Position numbers and translations under genes: made by a program
Notes under the pieces: generated by a model
What the model was told of the DNA's origin: nothing
Database searches by the model: none
The model's input: the letters and a program-made list of their open reading frames with translations, nothing else
Assembly (NCBI GenBank): GCA_030649995.1
Contig: JAUSEV010000019.1
Location: 1-54,428 of the forward strand
Length of the DNA: 54,428 bases
Origin: Candidatus Uhrbacteria bacterium
GTDB taxonomy: Bacteria > Patescibacteriota > Patescibacteriia > 2-12-FULL-60-25
Reading direction: 5' to 3'
In this document: positions 1 to 7,744 of the stretch, piece after piece
Numbering within the stretch: position 1 is the stretch's first letter
Layout of the letters: the number at the start of each line of letters is the position of its first letter

Positions 1-242
1 AGGGGTGGCGATACCACGGAGTTTCTCGTCGTTAAGCCAGCGTAACATTTGGCTTAGAGCAGACGACTAAACGCCAAACATTTCTCATCTTAACACCAGA
101 GAAATTCCGTGGTTTCCATTGAATAAAATAATTAAAACTTAAATAGCCGCCCCGGTGCACCAAACCCAAAGAGAAGCTTTCTCAAAGTGTCTGACCGAGA
201 CGGCAATTAAAAAAAGCTTCTATTATTTAGATTTGGTGCCTC
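1..242 (-). ncRNA. Structured RNA or long leader, runs off the left edge
   Basis: Read on the minus strand, an RNA would start near 239-242, just after an extended -10 box, and fold into nested helices. Hairpin A pairs 157-164 with 232-239, 173-180 with 213-220 and 189-192 with 198-201. Hairpin B pairs 14-27 with 99-112 (one mismatch), 28-32 with 63-67 and 33-39 with 50-56. No conserved signature of tmRNA, RNase P, SRP or 6S RNA was found. It could be a standalone RNA or the 5' leader of a gene beyond the window. The helices are seen in the sequence; the identity is unknown. Confidence 0.5.
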
Positions 243-245
243 ATT

Positions 246-270
246 AGTATACCACAACTCTGATAGAGTT
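246..270 (-). promoter_or_regulatory. Extended -10 promoter with palindromic box
   Basis: On the minus strand TGGTATACT (extended -10; plus-strand AGTATA at 246-251) lies 6-7 nt before the structured RNA. A perfect 15-bp palindrome, AACTCTGATAGAGTT (256-270), occupies the spacer and -35 area, where a repressor would block polymerase. No good -35 hexamer is present, which suits an extended -10 promoter. The operator role is inferred. Confidence 0.5.
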
Positions 271-389
271 ATCCACTGTCCTATAATAAAAATTCTTCTC
301 TTTTTTGGGCAAAGTAAGACTGATTAAAAATCGCGAGGGGATACGAACCTCCTCCTCTCCTCCCAAAACCTCCGTCTGGAACCCACAAA

Positions 390-586
390 ATTCGAGGGGG
401 AAAAATTTGTATTCGCGTGGCCAATCGTGGGGGAAAAATCCGTGTCTTCGTGTTCAAGCGAGGGGGAAAAATCTTCGGAAACAAGCGAAAAATCTGTACC
501 AATCGTGGGGGAAAATCTTTTTTCGTTCGGGGGGAAAAATCCGTGGGACGCCCTCCGTTTCGCCCGTGAGTTAGTGGGAAAAATCT
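390..586. repeat. Degenerate G5-A5 repeat block
   Basis: A unit close to CGTGGGGGAAAAATC recurs about seven times at irregular spacing (near 393-406, 426-440, 460-473, 484-494, 503-517, 527-541 and 573-585). Several units are preceded by AATCG or TTCG. Open frames exist on both strands, but their products are just translations of the repeat (GKN on plus, DFSP on minus) with no domain, so I do not call a gene. Spacing is too irregular for CRISPR. Confidence 0.6.
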
Positions 587-625
587 TAACTGAAAACACC
601 TCCCGTTTTTCGGAAAGTGTTATCG

Positions 626-700
626 TGGTAGCTCGTAGGGGAATCGAACCCCTATTGACGGCTTGAAAAGCCGCTGTCCTAACCGTTAGACGAACGAGCC
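626..700 (-). tRNA. tRNA-Glu (TTC)
   Basis: Full cloverleaf on the minus strand: acceptor GGCTCGT, anticodon loop TTTTCAA (anticodon TTC), T-loop TTCGATT, and an encoded 3' CCA at 626-628. The first acceptor pair is G-U. Confidence 0.95.
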
Positions 701-806
701 ACGCTGTCAGAGAATACGAGTTTTTACGGCGTGCGTCAAGCGATCATTCTTGACGATATTCAAATTTTATTGTATAAAAGAATCACCATTCAACAGGAGG
801 AAAGCC

Positions 807-1334
807 ATGCGGATGATGAAAATTTTGAGTGTTTTCTGTGTCATGTGGGCGGTCGGGTGCGCGCGGGATGCTCCCTTGCCCAACCCCATCGAGCGTGCTC
901 AGAGCCTCCAGTGCGTCATGCGATGGACCACGCTCGGCACGCAGTGGTTCGAGGAGGAGATGGCCAAGTACCAAGGGCGGTCGTCGCGCGTGCTCATCGC
1001 CTTCTACCGAGCGGACAAGGATGACGTGGGGAGTAACGTCGATTCACCTCTCGACGGTTTCACGGTCATCAAGGAAGAGGACTTGGGCGTCAAAAACCCA
1101 TTCGGCTACCCCGAGTACAACACCACCTTTGCGGTGGATCTCTCACGGGCGACCACGGATCCGCCGGTCAAGGACTTCTTCGGAGACGATGGTCGTCAGC
1201 GACTCAAGCCGGAAGAGAGCATCTGGTTTCACATGGTCGCAGGTGCTCCGGGATCGCCCGTTTCAACCAACACCGCCGTGAGCGTCCAAGGATGGGAGGA
1301 AGACACGGGCGAATGCTGGCTCGCCCATCCGTAA
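807..1334 (+). CDS. Putative secreted lipoprotein, unknown function
   Basis: 175 aa. The start is set by AGGAGG six bases before the ATG. Residues 1-18 form a signal peptide ending in a lipobox (AVGC), so the mature protein should be anchored to the membrane outer face through Cys18. The remainder is soluble, has no domain I recognise and contains only a few Cys. Codon use is C/G-ending, unlike the T-rich neighbours. The gene stands alone: tRNA-Glu lies upstream on the other strand and a strong terminator follows 26 bp after the stop. It belongs to a group of five orphan genes in this window with the same style of ribosome site and terminator. Confidence 0.75.
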   Translation: MRMMKILSVFCVMWAVGCARDAPLPNPIERAQSLQCVMRWTTLGTQWFEEEMAKYQGRSSRVLIAFYRADKDDVGSNVDSPLDGFTVIKEEDLGVKNPFGYPEYNTTFAVDLSRATTDPPVKDFFGDDGRQRLKPEESIWFHMVAGAPGSPVSTNTAVSVQGWEEDTGECWLAHP

Positions 1335-1359
1335 GCCGCTCCTTCATCGTTAGAACTTG

Positions 1360-1392
1360 CCGTACCCATTTGCTTCGAGGTACGGTTTTTTT
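1360..1392 (+). terminator. Rho-independent terminator
   Basis: CCGTACC (1360-1366) pairs with GGTACGG (1379-1385), followed by seven T. Ends the lipoprotein transcript. Confidence 0.9.
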
Positions 1393-1434
1393 GTTTGCCT
1401 ATAAATATAGAACAGGATACTTTATGAGGGAGCT

Positions 1435-2373
1435 ATGGAGTCAAAAACAAGAAACAAGATTCTGCATTATGCTGGTTGGACCATTGTTATCTTTGTGGTG
1501 ATTGTGGATCAAATATTTACTCCGAGTCGGTCTAGAAGAACTTTTGGACAGGGTATTTGGGAAATAGGAAAACTTGTAGTCCTTTCTCAAAAATTGGGAC
1601 CATACGAAGAACAAATCAAGGATTGTGTTACAAAAGCAATTAAGGCGCGTCCCGAAGCGGAAAAAATTATTGGCATCGTTGATTATGGGTGCGCCATAGA
1701 TGTCGCGGTTACGGTTTATCCTAAAGACAAAAAATCAGCTTTGATTATCTGCCGTCGCCATGGATTGTTAAGAGAAGATTCGAATGTCCAGCAGACCGCT
1801 TGCGAGTTATCCTTGAAAGCACGCATGGCCAAGGCGAATGCTTCAACGACTCGAGAGAATATTTTCCCTCCAGAAGCCCTTGGTTCGCTCATTCAAAACA
1901 GGAAGTATGGATACCGTTTTGGTTATCCGCGAGGCAGTCGATTGGTGAACATGGATGATGCGGTACAGAATATCCTTTATTCAAGGAGTGTCTATGTGTA
2001 TGACGCTCATGATAAATTTTTGTTTGGAATTGATGCGTTAGACCCAGAACCACTGCGCTCATATCCGGGGTTTCAGGAAACGATCAAGCGTTATGAATGG
2101 CCACTCTCATCATTTGCTGATTTTATTGAGAAACAAAATTCTCTGAAGAACAATCCCGTTACTACGACAGAAATGATTGGGAAAACAGTCGCTTATGAAT
2201 TTTGGTTTGATGGATCCTTTCATAATGGTGATGCGAGTCAAATCCTTGAACCACCACGTCAAGCATTTTTTTATGTCAAACCATCTCGTGTTATTCTTCA
2301 AATCCGTTTTCCAGCAGGTTTTGAGCCATCAGAAGAAATTTTTGCCAGTCTTGAACTCACGGATGAACGTTAG
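1435..2373 (+). CDS. Membrane-anchored protein, unknown function
   Basis: 312 aa. A GAGGGAG site six bases upstream supports the ATG. One N-terminal transmembrane segment (about residues 11-27) is followed by a large, probably extracytoplasmic, domain I do not recognise. The domain has scattered Cys (near residues 63, 82, 102 and 122) that could form disulfides, and ends in a beta-rich stretch. It precedes the P-type ATPase by 38 bp on the same strand and could be co-transcribed, but nothing ties their functions together. Confidence 0.7.
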   Translation: MESKTRNKILHYAGWTIVIFVVIVDQIFTPSRSRRTFGQGIWEIGKLVVLSQKLGPYEEQIKDCVTKAIKARPEAEKIIGIVDYGCAIDVAVTVYPKDKKSALIICRRHGLLREDSNVQQTACELSLKARMAKANASTTRENIFPPEALGSLIQNRKYGYRFGYPRGSRLVNMDDAVQNILYSRSVYVYDAHDKFLFGIDALDPEPLRSYPGFQETIKRYEWPLSSFADFIEKQNSLKNNPVTTTEMIGKTVAYEFWFDGSFHNGDASQILEPPRQAFFYVKPSRVILQIRFPAGFEPSEEIFASLELTDER

Positions 2374-2411
2374 TTGTTGAAGCTCGAAATCTGTTATGAT
2401 AGGAGAAATTT

Positions 2412-5021
2412 ATGTTTCATCCGGAAATGACCCATCAACCCTTTTGGTCCATGGAGGTTTTGGATGTGTTAAAAGTCCTTAAAACCCCGTTGGAAGGTTT
2501 GTCCGAGGAAGAAGTCTTACGGCGTCGAGCCGTGACCGGTCTCAATCTTTTTCGAGATGGCGCCGGTGACTCCTCTCTTCGGATTTTATTACGTCAATTT
2601 CAGAGTCCATTCATTATCGTTTTATTATTGGCGGCCATTCTCACTTTTGTCTTAAAAGAGTGGGTTGATGCGGCGGTGATTTTAGCCGCCATTACGGCAA
2701 ACACCATTCTTGGATTTTGGCAGGAACAAAAAGCGGAAACCGTTTTAGAAAAGTTAAAATCTTATATCCAAATCCATGTCCGTGTCCGTCGTCGCGGGAG
2801 AGAGAAAGAAGTGGACGCGTCCGAACTTGTTCCGGGAGACGTTATTCGGTTATCACGAGGGGATCGCGTTCCCGCGGATGCCCGTCTTATTCAAGTGACG
2901 GGATTGGAGGTGGACGAATCCGTGTTAACAGGAGAGTCTCTGCCGGTTGTAAAGCGGATCGAATCCGTTGATCTTTCCACCATTTTACCCGAGCGCGTTT
3001 CCATGGTGTATGGAGGGACGTTGGTCCAACAAGGTTTTGCGGAAGCCATGATCACCGTCACCGGTTATCATACGGAATTCGGGAAAATCGCCGCGCTCGT
3101 TAAAGCGGGCGATCAAGACAAAACGCCTTTGCAGAGAGCCGTGCAAAAATTTTCCGCAACCCTCGGGAAAATTTTTCTTTTTTTCATGGGCGTTTTGTTT
3201 TTTTTGGGTCTTGCCGTGGGATATCCGTTGTTTGATATGTTGCTTTTGACGGTCGCGGTAGCGGTATCCGTTATTCCGGAGGGGCTGCCCATCGCTTTGA
3301 CGGTGATTCTCGCCGTCGGAGTCGAGCGTTTGGCCAAGCGTAAGGGAATCGTCAAAAAACTTTTGGCCGCGGAAACTCTTGGCTCAACGAGCATTATCCT
3401 GACGGATAAAACGGGGACGTTGACAAAGGCTCAAATGCAGCTCGTGGCGGTTTTGCCCTATAAGCATGACGAGGAGGCCGAGGCGCAGCAGCATTTGTTG
3501 CAGGATGCCTTGATCAATTTGGAAGCCATGATCGAGAATCCCGAAGATGCGCCCGCAGAGTGGAAGGTGAGTGGTCGGCCTATGGAGGCCGCTTTGGTAC
3601 GAGAGGCAGGAATTCGAGGAGTCCATCTTCCGGTTGTGTTACGAACGGTGACGTTTGTTGAGCGCTTGCCGTTTCGTTCCGACACAAAATATTCGGCTTC
3701 GCTCGTTTCGTCAGGCTCAAAACTTCGTGCCGTGATTTTTGGCGCGCCGGATATTCTTTTGCGATTTACGCATCTTTCCGATCAGGAAAAACGAGAACTG
3801 CATCAAGAGATTGAGCGACGTGCTTTGAGTGGTGAGCGCGTGCTTGGAGTTATTTCAAAAGTGATCACAGATGTGAAGGAATTTGCGCAGAATCATGCGT
3901 GGCATGAATATGTTTTTGAAGGGTTACTCACTTTTCGCGATCCTTTGCGTTCCGGCGTGAAAGAGGCGATCGCGCGCATGGCAAAAGCCGGGGTCAAAAC
4001 GGTGATCGTGACAGGGGATCATCGCGGGACGGCCGAGGCGGTTGCTCGAGAAATTGGATTGATTGATGGAGAGGGCGCGGTCATCACCGGCGATGAATTA
4101 GCCGCGTTTTCTCCGGAGGAATTAGACGGGTTCTTGCCGCGTATACACGTTTTTGCGCGAGTAACGCCGGAACAAAAAATGTTTTTGGTACGTTGGTATC
4201 AGGCGCGAGGGGAAGTTGTCGCTGTGACGGGCGATGGCGTTAACGATGCTCCGGCTTTGCAAACCGCGGACATGGGAGTGGCGGTCGGTTCCGGAACGGA
4301 AGTGGCCAAAAGCGCGGCAGATCTTATTATTTTGGATGATAATTTTTTGACCATTGTCGCGGCTATTGAAGAAGGAAGGAGAATTTTTAGCAATATTCGT
4401 AAAGTGATTGTGTTTCTTTTGTGCAATAGCGCCGACGAATTGTTTTTGATCGGAGGTTCATTGCTCGCCGGCATCGCTCTTCCTTTGAATGCTCTCCAAA
4501 TTTTATTTGTGAATTTTTTTTCCGACAGTTTTCCGGCCGTGGCCTTTGCTTTTGATCGAGAAGGAGACGCGCTAGGCCATAAACCCATGCGCGTACAGAG
4601 CCATCTTCTCGATGGATCTATGCGTTTTTATATTTTGGTGGTTGGAATTTTGAGTAGTGGATTTTTGTTCAGTTTATATATCCTCTTGCTCAAACTCGGT
4701 TTTCCATCCCCCTTGGTTCGAACCTTTATCTTTGCATCTTTTGCGACTTATACTTTGTTTTTGTCTTTTGCCTTACGGAATTTGCGAAAAAGTATTTTTC
4801 AGTATCATCCGTTTTCCAATCGGCATCTCAATATCGGCGTGATGATCGGTGTGGGACTCACTCTGTTGACGCTCTATCTTCCGATTTTTCAAAAAGTTTT
4901 TGGAACCGTTGCGTTGCCAGTCCATTGGCTTGCGGGAGTTTTTGTGGTAGGAGCATTCAATGTGACCGCTTTGGAGCTGGCAAAATGGTACTATCGTCAC
5001 AAAGAACCGCTTCGGGTTTAG
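2412..5021 (+). CDS. P-type cation-transporting ATPase (P2, Ca2+-type)
   Basis: 869 aa, the usual length for P2 ATPases. Domain order: N-terminal cation-ATPase domain (residues ~5-75), actuator domain with TGES (173-176), TM4 with PEGLP, phosphorylation site DKTGT with catalytic Asp332, nucleotide-binding domain, hinge motif GDGVNDAP (607-614) and four C-terminal TM helices. PEGLP in TM4 and the NxxSD motif in TM6 resemble the Ca2+ ligands of SERCA/PMCA pumps, so Ca2+ export is the best guess; other divalent or monovalent cations cannot be excluded. An AGGAG site lies before the ATG. It acts in the cytoplasmic membrane using ATP. Confidence 0.93.
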   Translation: MFHPEMTHQPFWSMEVLDVLKVLKTPLEGLSEEEVLRRRAVTGLNLFRDGAGDSSLRILLRQFQSPFIIVLLLAAILTFVLKEWVDAAVILAAITANTILGFWQEQKAETVLEKLKSYIQIHVRVRRRGREKEVDASELVPGDVIRLSRGDRVPADARLIQVTGLEVDESVLTGESLPVVKRIESVDLSTILPERVSMVYGGTLVQQGFAEAMITVTGYHTEFGKIAALVKAGDQDKTPLQRAVQKFSATLGKIFLFFMGVLFFLGLAVGYPLFDMLLLTVAVAVSVIPEGLPIALTVILAVGVERLAKRKGIVKKLLAAETLGSTSIILTDKTGTLTKAQMQLVAVLPYKHDEEAEAQQHLLQDALINLEAMIENPEDAPAEWKVSGRPMEAALVREAGIRGVHLPVVLRTVTFVERLPFRSDTKYSASLVSSGSKLRAVIFGAPDILLRFTHLSDQEKRELHQEIERRALSGERVLGVISKVITDVKEFAQNHAWHEYVFEGLLTFRDPLRSGVKEAIARMAKAGVKTVIVTGDHRGTAEAVAREIGLIDGEGAVITGDELAAFSPEELDGFLPRIHVFARVTPEQKMFLVRWYQARGEVVAVTGDGVNDAPALQTADMGVAVGSGTEVAKSAADLIILDDNFLTIVAAIEEGRRIFSNIRKVIVFLLCNSADELFLIGGSLLAGIALPLNALQILFVNFFSDSFPAVAFAFDREGDALGHKPMRVQSHLLDGSMRFYILVVGILSSGFLFSLYILLLKLGFPSPLVRTFIFASFATYTLFLSFALRNLRKSIFQYHPFSNRHLNIGVMIGVGLTLLTLYLPIFQKVFGTVALPVHWLAGVFVVGAFNVTALELAKWYYRHKEPLRV

Positions 5022-5049
5022 AGACCCCTTACCCTTCGAGGTTATGTGT

Positions 5050-5078
5050 TTGACATCTGAAAAAAATACCCCTACACT
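5050..5078 (+). promoter_or_regulatory. Sigma-70 promoter of the toxin-antitoxin pair, leaderless
   Basis: TTGACA (5050-5055), 17-bp spacer, TACACT (5073-5078). Only six bases separate the -10 box from the ATG at 5085, so transcription should begin at or next to the start codon. Confidence 0.8.
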
Positions 5079-5084
5079 ATTTTC

Positions 5085-5342
5085 ATGAAAGTTGAATTGG
5101 TTTTAAATAAAAAACAGCAAACGCTTTTCACGAAACGGGCGGCTCGTGAGGGGGTGCAACCGCATGAATATGCGCGTCGGTTGCTGATGGCGTATGCGAA
5201 CGATCAAGGGCTGGTTCTTCCGGTGCCCGTTTTTCCTCTGACCAAAAAAATAAAACGAAGTCTGGAGCTTGCGCTGAAAAGTTATAAAAATGGTACATCG
5301 ATTCGTATCGCTTCCTTTCGCGAATTGTTTTCAATCAGATGA
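5085..5342 (+). CDS. Putative antitoxin of a RelE-type pair
   Basis: 85 aa. The N-terminal half (one strand, then two basic helices) looks like a ribbon-helix-helix DNA-binding fold; the C-terminal half would bind the toxin. The assignment rests mainly on context: its stop overlaps the toxin start by four bases (ATGA) and it has its own promoter with no leader. Antitoxins of this type usually repress their own promoter. No clear operator palindrome is visible. Because the toxin reading frame is interrupted, the antitoxin may now be a free-standing relic. Confidence 0.65.
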   Translation: MKVELVLNKKQQTLFTKRAAREGVQPHEYARRLLMAYANDQGLVLPVPVFPLTKKIKRSLELALKSYKNGTSIRIASFRELFSIR

Positions 5343-5608
5343 TCATTCATCTCCGCGCGTCCATTAAAAAGAAAATTGCTAAATTAGTCAAAAAGTATCC
5401 GGATTTTCTTATTCGATTAGATCAAAAGTTTTCTCTCTTAGCCATCCAGCTTCAGCATCCGTCACTTCGATTACACAAATTACAGAACCGCCAGCCTCCC
5501 ACATGGAGCATTTCCGTGTCGTATGATATATGAGTTCTGTTTGCGTACGTGGAAGATGGTATTGTGATTGTAGATGTTGGAACCCATGAGGAGGTGTATG
5601 GGAAATGA
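5339..5608 (+). pseudogene. RelE/YafQ-type mRNA-interferase toxin, in-frame TGA
   Basis: The frame starts within the antitoxin stop and reads 64 codons to TGA (5531-5533), then continues in the same frame for 24 more codons to the next TGA (5606-5608). Joined, it is a full-length RelE-like toxin (~89 residues): basic helix, HPSLRLHKL, W-S-I-S-V-S-Y-D-I, then VLFAYVEDG and a terminal HEEVYGK. In relatives the interrupted position is usually Arg (Y-D-I-R-V), so a single C-to-T change (CGA to TGA) explains the stop. UGA recoding is excluded because many long genes here end at TGA. The toxin is probably inactive unless read through. Confidence 0.8.
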
Positions 5609-5632
5609 AAGGTTGAATAGAAATAAAAGAAA

Positions 5633-6388
5633 TTAAAATGTTCTAGGGATGAGGAAAGCTCGCTGCCACGCCTCAATCTTTTTGTGATCCCCGCTCAATA
5701 AAATTTTTGGTACGCGCCAAGCCGGTTTTTTTTTCTTTTTTGTCAATCGACCGGAACCTCCCCTAACCCCTCCTTCGTAAGGAGGGGAATAGACTTCAGG
5801 TCTCGTGTATTGCGGATATTCGAGTGTGCCTTTGATCGAATGTGATTCCATGGCGAGCGATTCCTGTTTGCCGAGGACTCCGGGTCGAAGACGTACAACC
5901 GCGTCACTCATGACGAGAGCCGCAAGTTCGCCACCGGTCATCACATATTCGCCGATGGACAGCTCTTCATCCGCAAGATGCTCCGCCACACGTTCGTCCA
6001 CGCCCTCGTATCGTCCGCAGAGAAACACAAGGCGATCATATTTTGAAAGTCGTCGCGCATCCGCTTGCGTAAAAATTTTTCCCTTCGCGCTCGTTAAGAT
6101 AATTCGAATTTTCTTTTTGGGATCGTTTTTCTTTTTTCTTTTTTCTTTTCTCAAGGCCTTGAGCGCTCGATCGAAAGGCTCAACCTTCATGACCATGCCA
6201 GGGCCGCCGCCGAACGGCCGATCATCAACCGTGTGATGACGATCATTCGTCCACTTCCGTAAATCATGCGCTCGAATATCCACCAACTTCTTTTTTTGCG
6301 CGCGCCCTAAAATCGATCCGGTGACATACGGTTCGATCATTTCGGGAAAGATGGTGAGGATGTCGATGCGGAGAGGCTTGCGGTTCAT
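5633..6388 (-). CDS. trmD: tRNA (guanine-N1)-methyltransferase
   Basis: 251 aa. Methylates G37 of tRNAs using SAM; a SPOUT knot enzyme active as a dimer. Visible motifs: N-terminal FPEM, RPFGGGPGMV, CGRYEGVDER, SIGEYVMTGGELA and LEYPQYTRPEVY. The start is placed at MNRKPLRIDI; an upstream in-frame ATG lies inside a heptamer array and would only add repeat-encoded residues. Two oddities: a lysine-rich insertion (about residues 80-93) from a pyrimidine tract, and an extra ~22 residues after PEVY (about 200-222) encoded by a palindromic dispersed repeat at 5756-5789, before the conserved WRVPKILLSGDH. Both insertions stay in frame. Confidence 0.95.
   Translation of the reverse strand: MNRKPLRIDILTIFPEMIEPYVTGSILGRAQKKKLVDIRAHDLRKWTNDRHHTVDDRPFGGGPGMVMKVEPFDRALKALRKEKRKKKNDPKKKIRIILTSAKGKIFTQADARRLSKYDRLVFLCGRYEGVDERVAEHLADEELSIGEYVMTGGELAALVMSDAVVRLRPGVLGKQESLAMESHSIKGTLEYPQYTRPEVYSPPYEGGVRGGSGRLTKKKKKPAWRVPKILLSGDHKKIEAWQRAFLIPRTF
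5756..5789. repeat. Palindromic dispersed repeat inside trmD
   Basis: A CTCC...CTTCGTAAGGAGGGG palindrome of the family also seen at 11524-11611 and 38463-38540. Here it is translated as part of TrmD (SPPYEGG). Confidence 0.8.
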
Positions 6389-6393
6389 ATGGT

Positions 6394-6422
6394 ATGAAGC
6401 ATGAAGCATGAAGCATGAAGCG
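6394..6422. repeat. Heptamer array (GAAGCAT)
   Basis: Four consecutive copies of a 7-bp unit (ATGAAGC) directly upstream of trmD. It supplies a spurious in-frame ATG. Confidence 0.85.
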
Positions 6423-6433
6423 TCAACAAATAC

Positions 6434-6466
6434 AAAACCGCCCCGAGAAATGTCGGAGCGGTTTTT
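6434..6466 (-). terminator. Bidirectional terminator
   Basis: AACCGCTCCGA pairs with TCGGGGCGGTT around an A/T-rich loop, with T-runs on both sides. It follows the KH-protein gene. Confidence 0.8.
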
Positions 6467-6475
6467 ATTTTGATG

Positions 6476-6841
6476 TTAGATTCCGAGATCGCTCAAGTCT
6501 GAATCTTTGACCAATCCGGACTCGCCATGTTCCGCGGCCGGTCGCGGTGGGGCACTGGCCTTTTTTTCCATGTGCTCGCGGCGCGCGCCTTCTGGTTCGT
6601 AAATTTTCATGTTGACGCGGGCGTTGCCTTTGGCGCCGACGATCTTGAGCATAATGCGCAAGGCTCGGGCCGTCTGGCCTTCGCGGCCGATGACATACCC
6701 CATGTCTTCCGGGTTCACGTGAAGCGTCAGAAGCACGCCACGCTCGTCCACCGTCCGTTCGACTTTGACGTCGTCGGAATGGTTCACGATTGATTTAACC
6801 ACATACTCGAGGAACTGCTGTTCCACAAACTGTTCGGCCAT
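6476..6841 (-). CDS. KH-domain RNA-binding protein, KhpA/YlqC-like
   Basis: 121 aa from the chosen ATG. A single type II KH domain covers residues ~5-80 with the GxxG loop IGREG followed by QTARALR, as in KhpA, a small RNA chaperone that pairs with KhpB in many bacteria and affects cell division and translation. Family members are usually ~75-80 aa; this one has a ~35-residue Lys/Ala/Pro-rich, then acidic, tail. The start is uncertain: ATG at 6871 and TTG at 6874 would add 10 or 11 residues, and none has a clear ribosome site. It lies upstream of trmD on the same strand, as ylqC does in many genomes (rpsP-ylqC-rimM-trmD), but a terminator sits between. Confidence 0.85.
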   Translation of the reverse strand: MAEQFVEQQFLEYVVKSIVNHSDDVKVERTVDERGVLLTLHVNPEDMGYVIGREGQTARALRIMLKIVGAKGNARVNMKIYEPEGARREHMEKKASAPPRPAAEHGESGLVKDSDLSDLGI

Positions 6842-6973
6842 AGCAACACTTGTGTCCATCCGTTTTTGCATCAAAAGGGCATCACAGAAGGACGGTCAAT
6901 GTTTAAAACCCGTTTCAGGGCTGAAAAGAGGATAACACAAAACAAAAAAGAAATCAAGTTTTGTCATGAGCAT

Positions 6974-7005
6974 TAAAAAACCCCGGTCGTGCGTGATGGT
7001 CGGGG
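6974..7005 (-). terminator. Terminator of the orphan membrane gene
   Basis: On the minus strand CCCCG and CGGGG enclose a GC-rich loop and are followed by six T (plus-strand A-run 6975-6980). Confidence 0.75.
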
Positions 7006-7025
7006 CGGGGGAGAAGAACGATCGG

Positions 7026-7685
7026 TTAGGCTGCCAAGTTCGGGATTTCGTCGAGCGCGGCGGCTACGGCGGCGATTTCGGTGGACGTTGCCGGTCGTAC
7101 CTTGCCCTGATTCAGAGCGGTGAAGCGTGCGTACTGACGGATTTCTTCGACGATCCGCGTCTTGTCGAGTTCACGGGCGCGCTCGCGGCAGAGCCGTACG
7201 AATCTTTTTCGTATGGGGCCTGCCAGAGTCGGGAAGGAACGAAACTCAAAAGCCGATACCTTGCCAAGATAATATTCCTCGGTCAGATTGTAACGAGCAA
7301 GGATCGCATGCCGATCGTCCACGGTCACGAAATGACCGCCCAAGTCTTGTCGTGGGTGTCGTTCCACCCAGAGCCGGATATTGTGGTGGTTTTTACAGAC
7401 GGCGAGCAGGTTGACAGAGGAAACATCCACGTCCGCACGAAGCATGATTTCGATCACGCAGTCGTGTTTGCCGACCAACGCCGCGACAAGTCCCCGATTT
7501 TCGGCAAGAGGTCGAGCCGCACCGAAGAGGCCAACGTACTTCCGCGCTCGTATCACCATGTTGGCGAGAACAACTTCTCCGTCCAAGCCGATGATGCGGC
7601 GGGAGCGCACATACAGCCGCGCGATGATCAAAAGTCCGAGGGCCACTCCTCCCGCGCCAATCCAAATCATGATCTGCTGTCCCAC
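7026..7685 (-). CDS. Membrane-anchored protein, unknown (PLD-like remnant?)
   Basis: 219 aa. The GTG start at 7685 is fixed by AAGGAGG five bases upstream; a longer frame would ignore this site. An N-terminal transmembrane segment (residues ~5-22) is followed by a cytoplasmic domain. Residues near HFVTVDDRHAILARYN vaguely recall the H-x-K...D motif of phospholipase D enzymes, but the Lys is absent, so any such activity is doubtful. The C-terminal part is helical and basic. Codons are GC-rich, and the gene is monocistronic with its own terminator, like the other orphan genes in the window. Confidence 0.7.
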   Translation of the reverse strand: MGQQIMIWIGAGGVALGLLIIARLYVRSRRIIGLDGEVVLANMVIRARKYVGLFGAARPLAENRGLVAALVGKHDCVIEIMLRADVDVSSVNLLAVCKNHHNIRLWVERHPRQDLGGHFVTVDDRHAILARYNLTEEYYLGKVSAFEFRSFPTLAGPIRKRFVRLCRERARELDKTRIVEEIRQYARFTALNQGKVRPATSTEIAAVAAALDEIPNLAA

Positions 7686-7744
7686 GCTTCCCTCCTTGGT
7701 AAAGGTTCGATGTGAGCATAGGGTGTCATGAAGCGTTACCGGAG

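Noticed and set aside
1-242. tmRNA on the minus strand: a TAGTC followed by a ten-codon frame ending in Leu-Ala-stop.
   Set aside because: No GGATTCGAC-type 5' domain and no TTCGA T-arm are visible, and the frame runs through a stable inner stem. Kept as an unidentified structured RNA.
390-586. CRISPR array from the repeated GGGGGAAAAATC units.
   Set aside because: Units are short and degenerate, spacing is irregular, and no cas gene is nearby.
305-599. Small genes on either strand across the repeat block.
   Set aside because: Their products are translations of the repeat unit, differ by frame, and show no ribosome site or domain.
5531-5533. UGA recoded as an amino acid, as in Gracilibacteria/Absconditabacteria.
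   Set aside because: Many clear genes in the window end at TGA at family-typical positions, and long genes contain no other in-frame TGA.
7026-7685. Phospholipase D enzyme.
   Set aside because: Only one weak motif, without the catalytic Lys and without a second HKD motif; left as unknown with a note.
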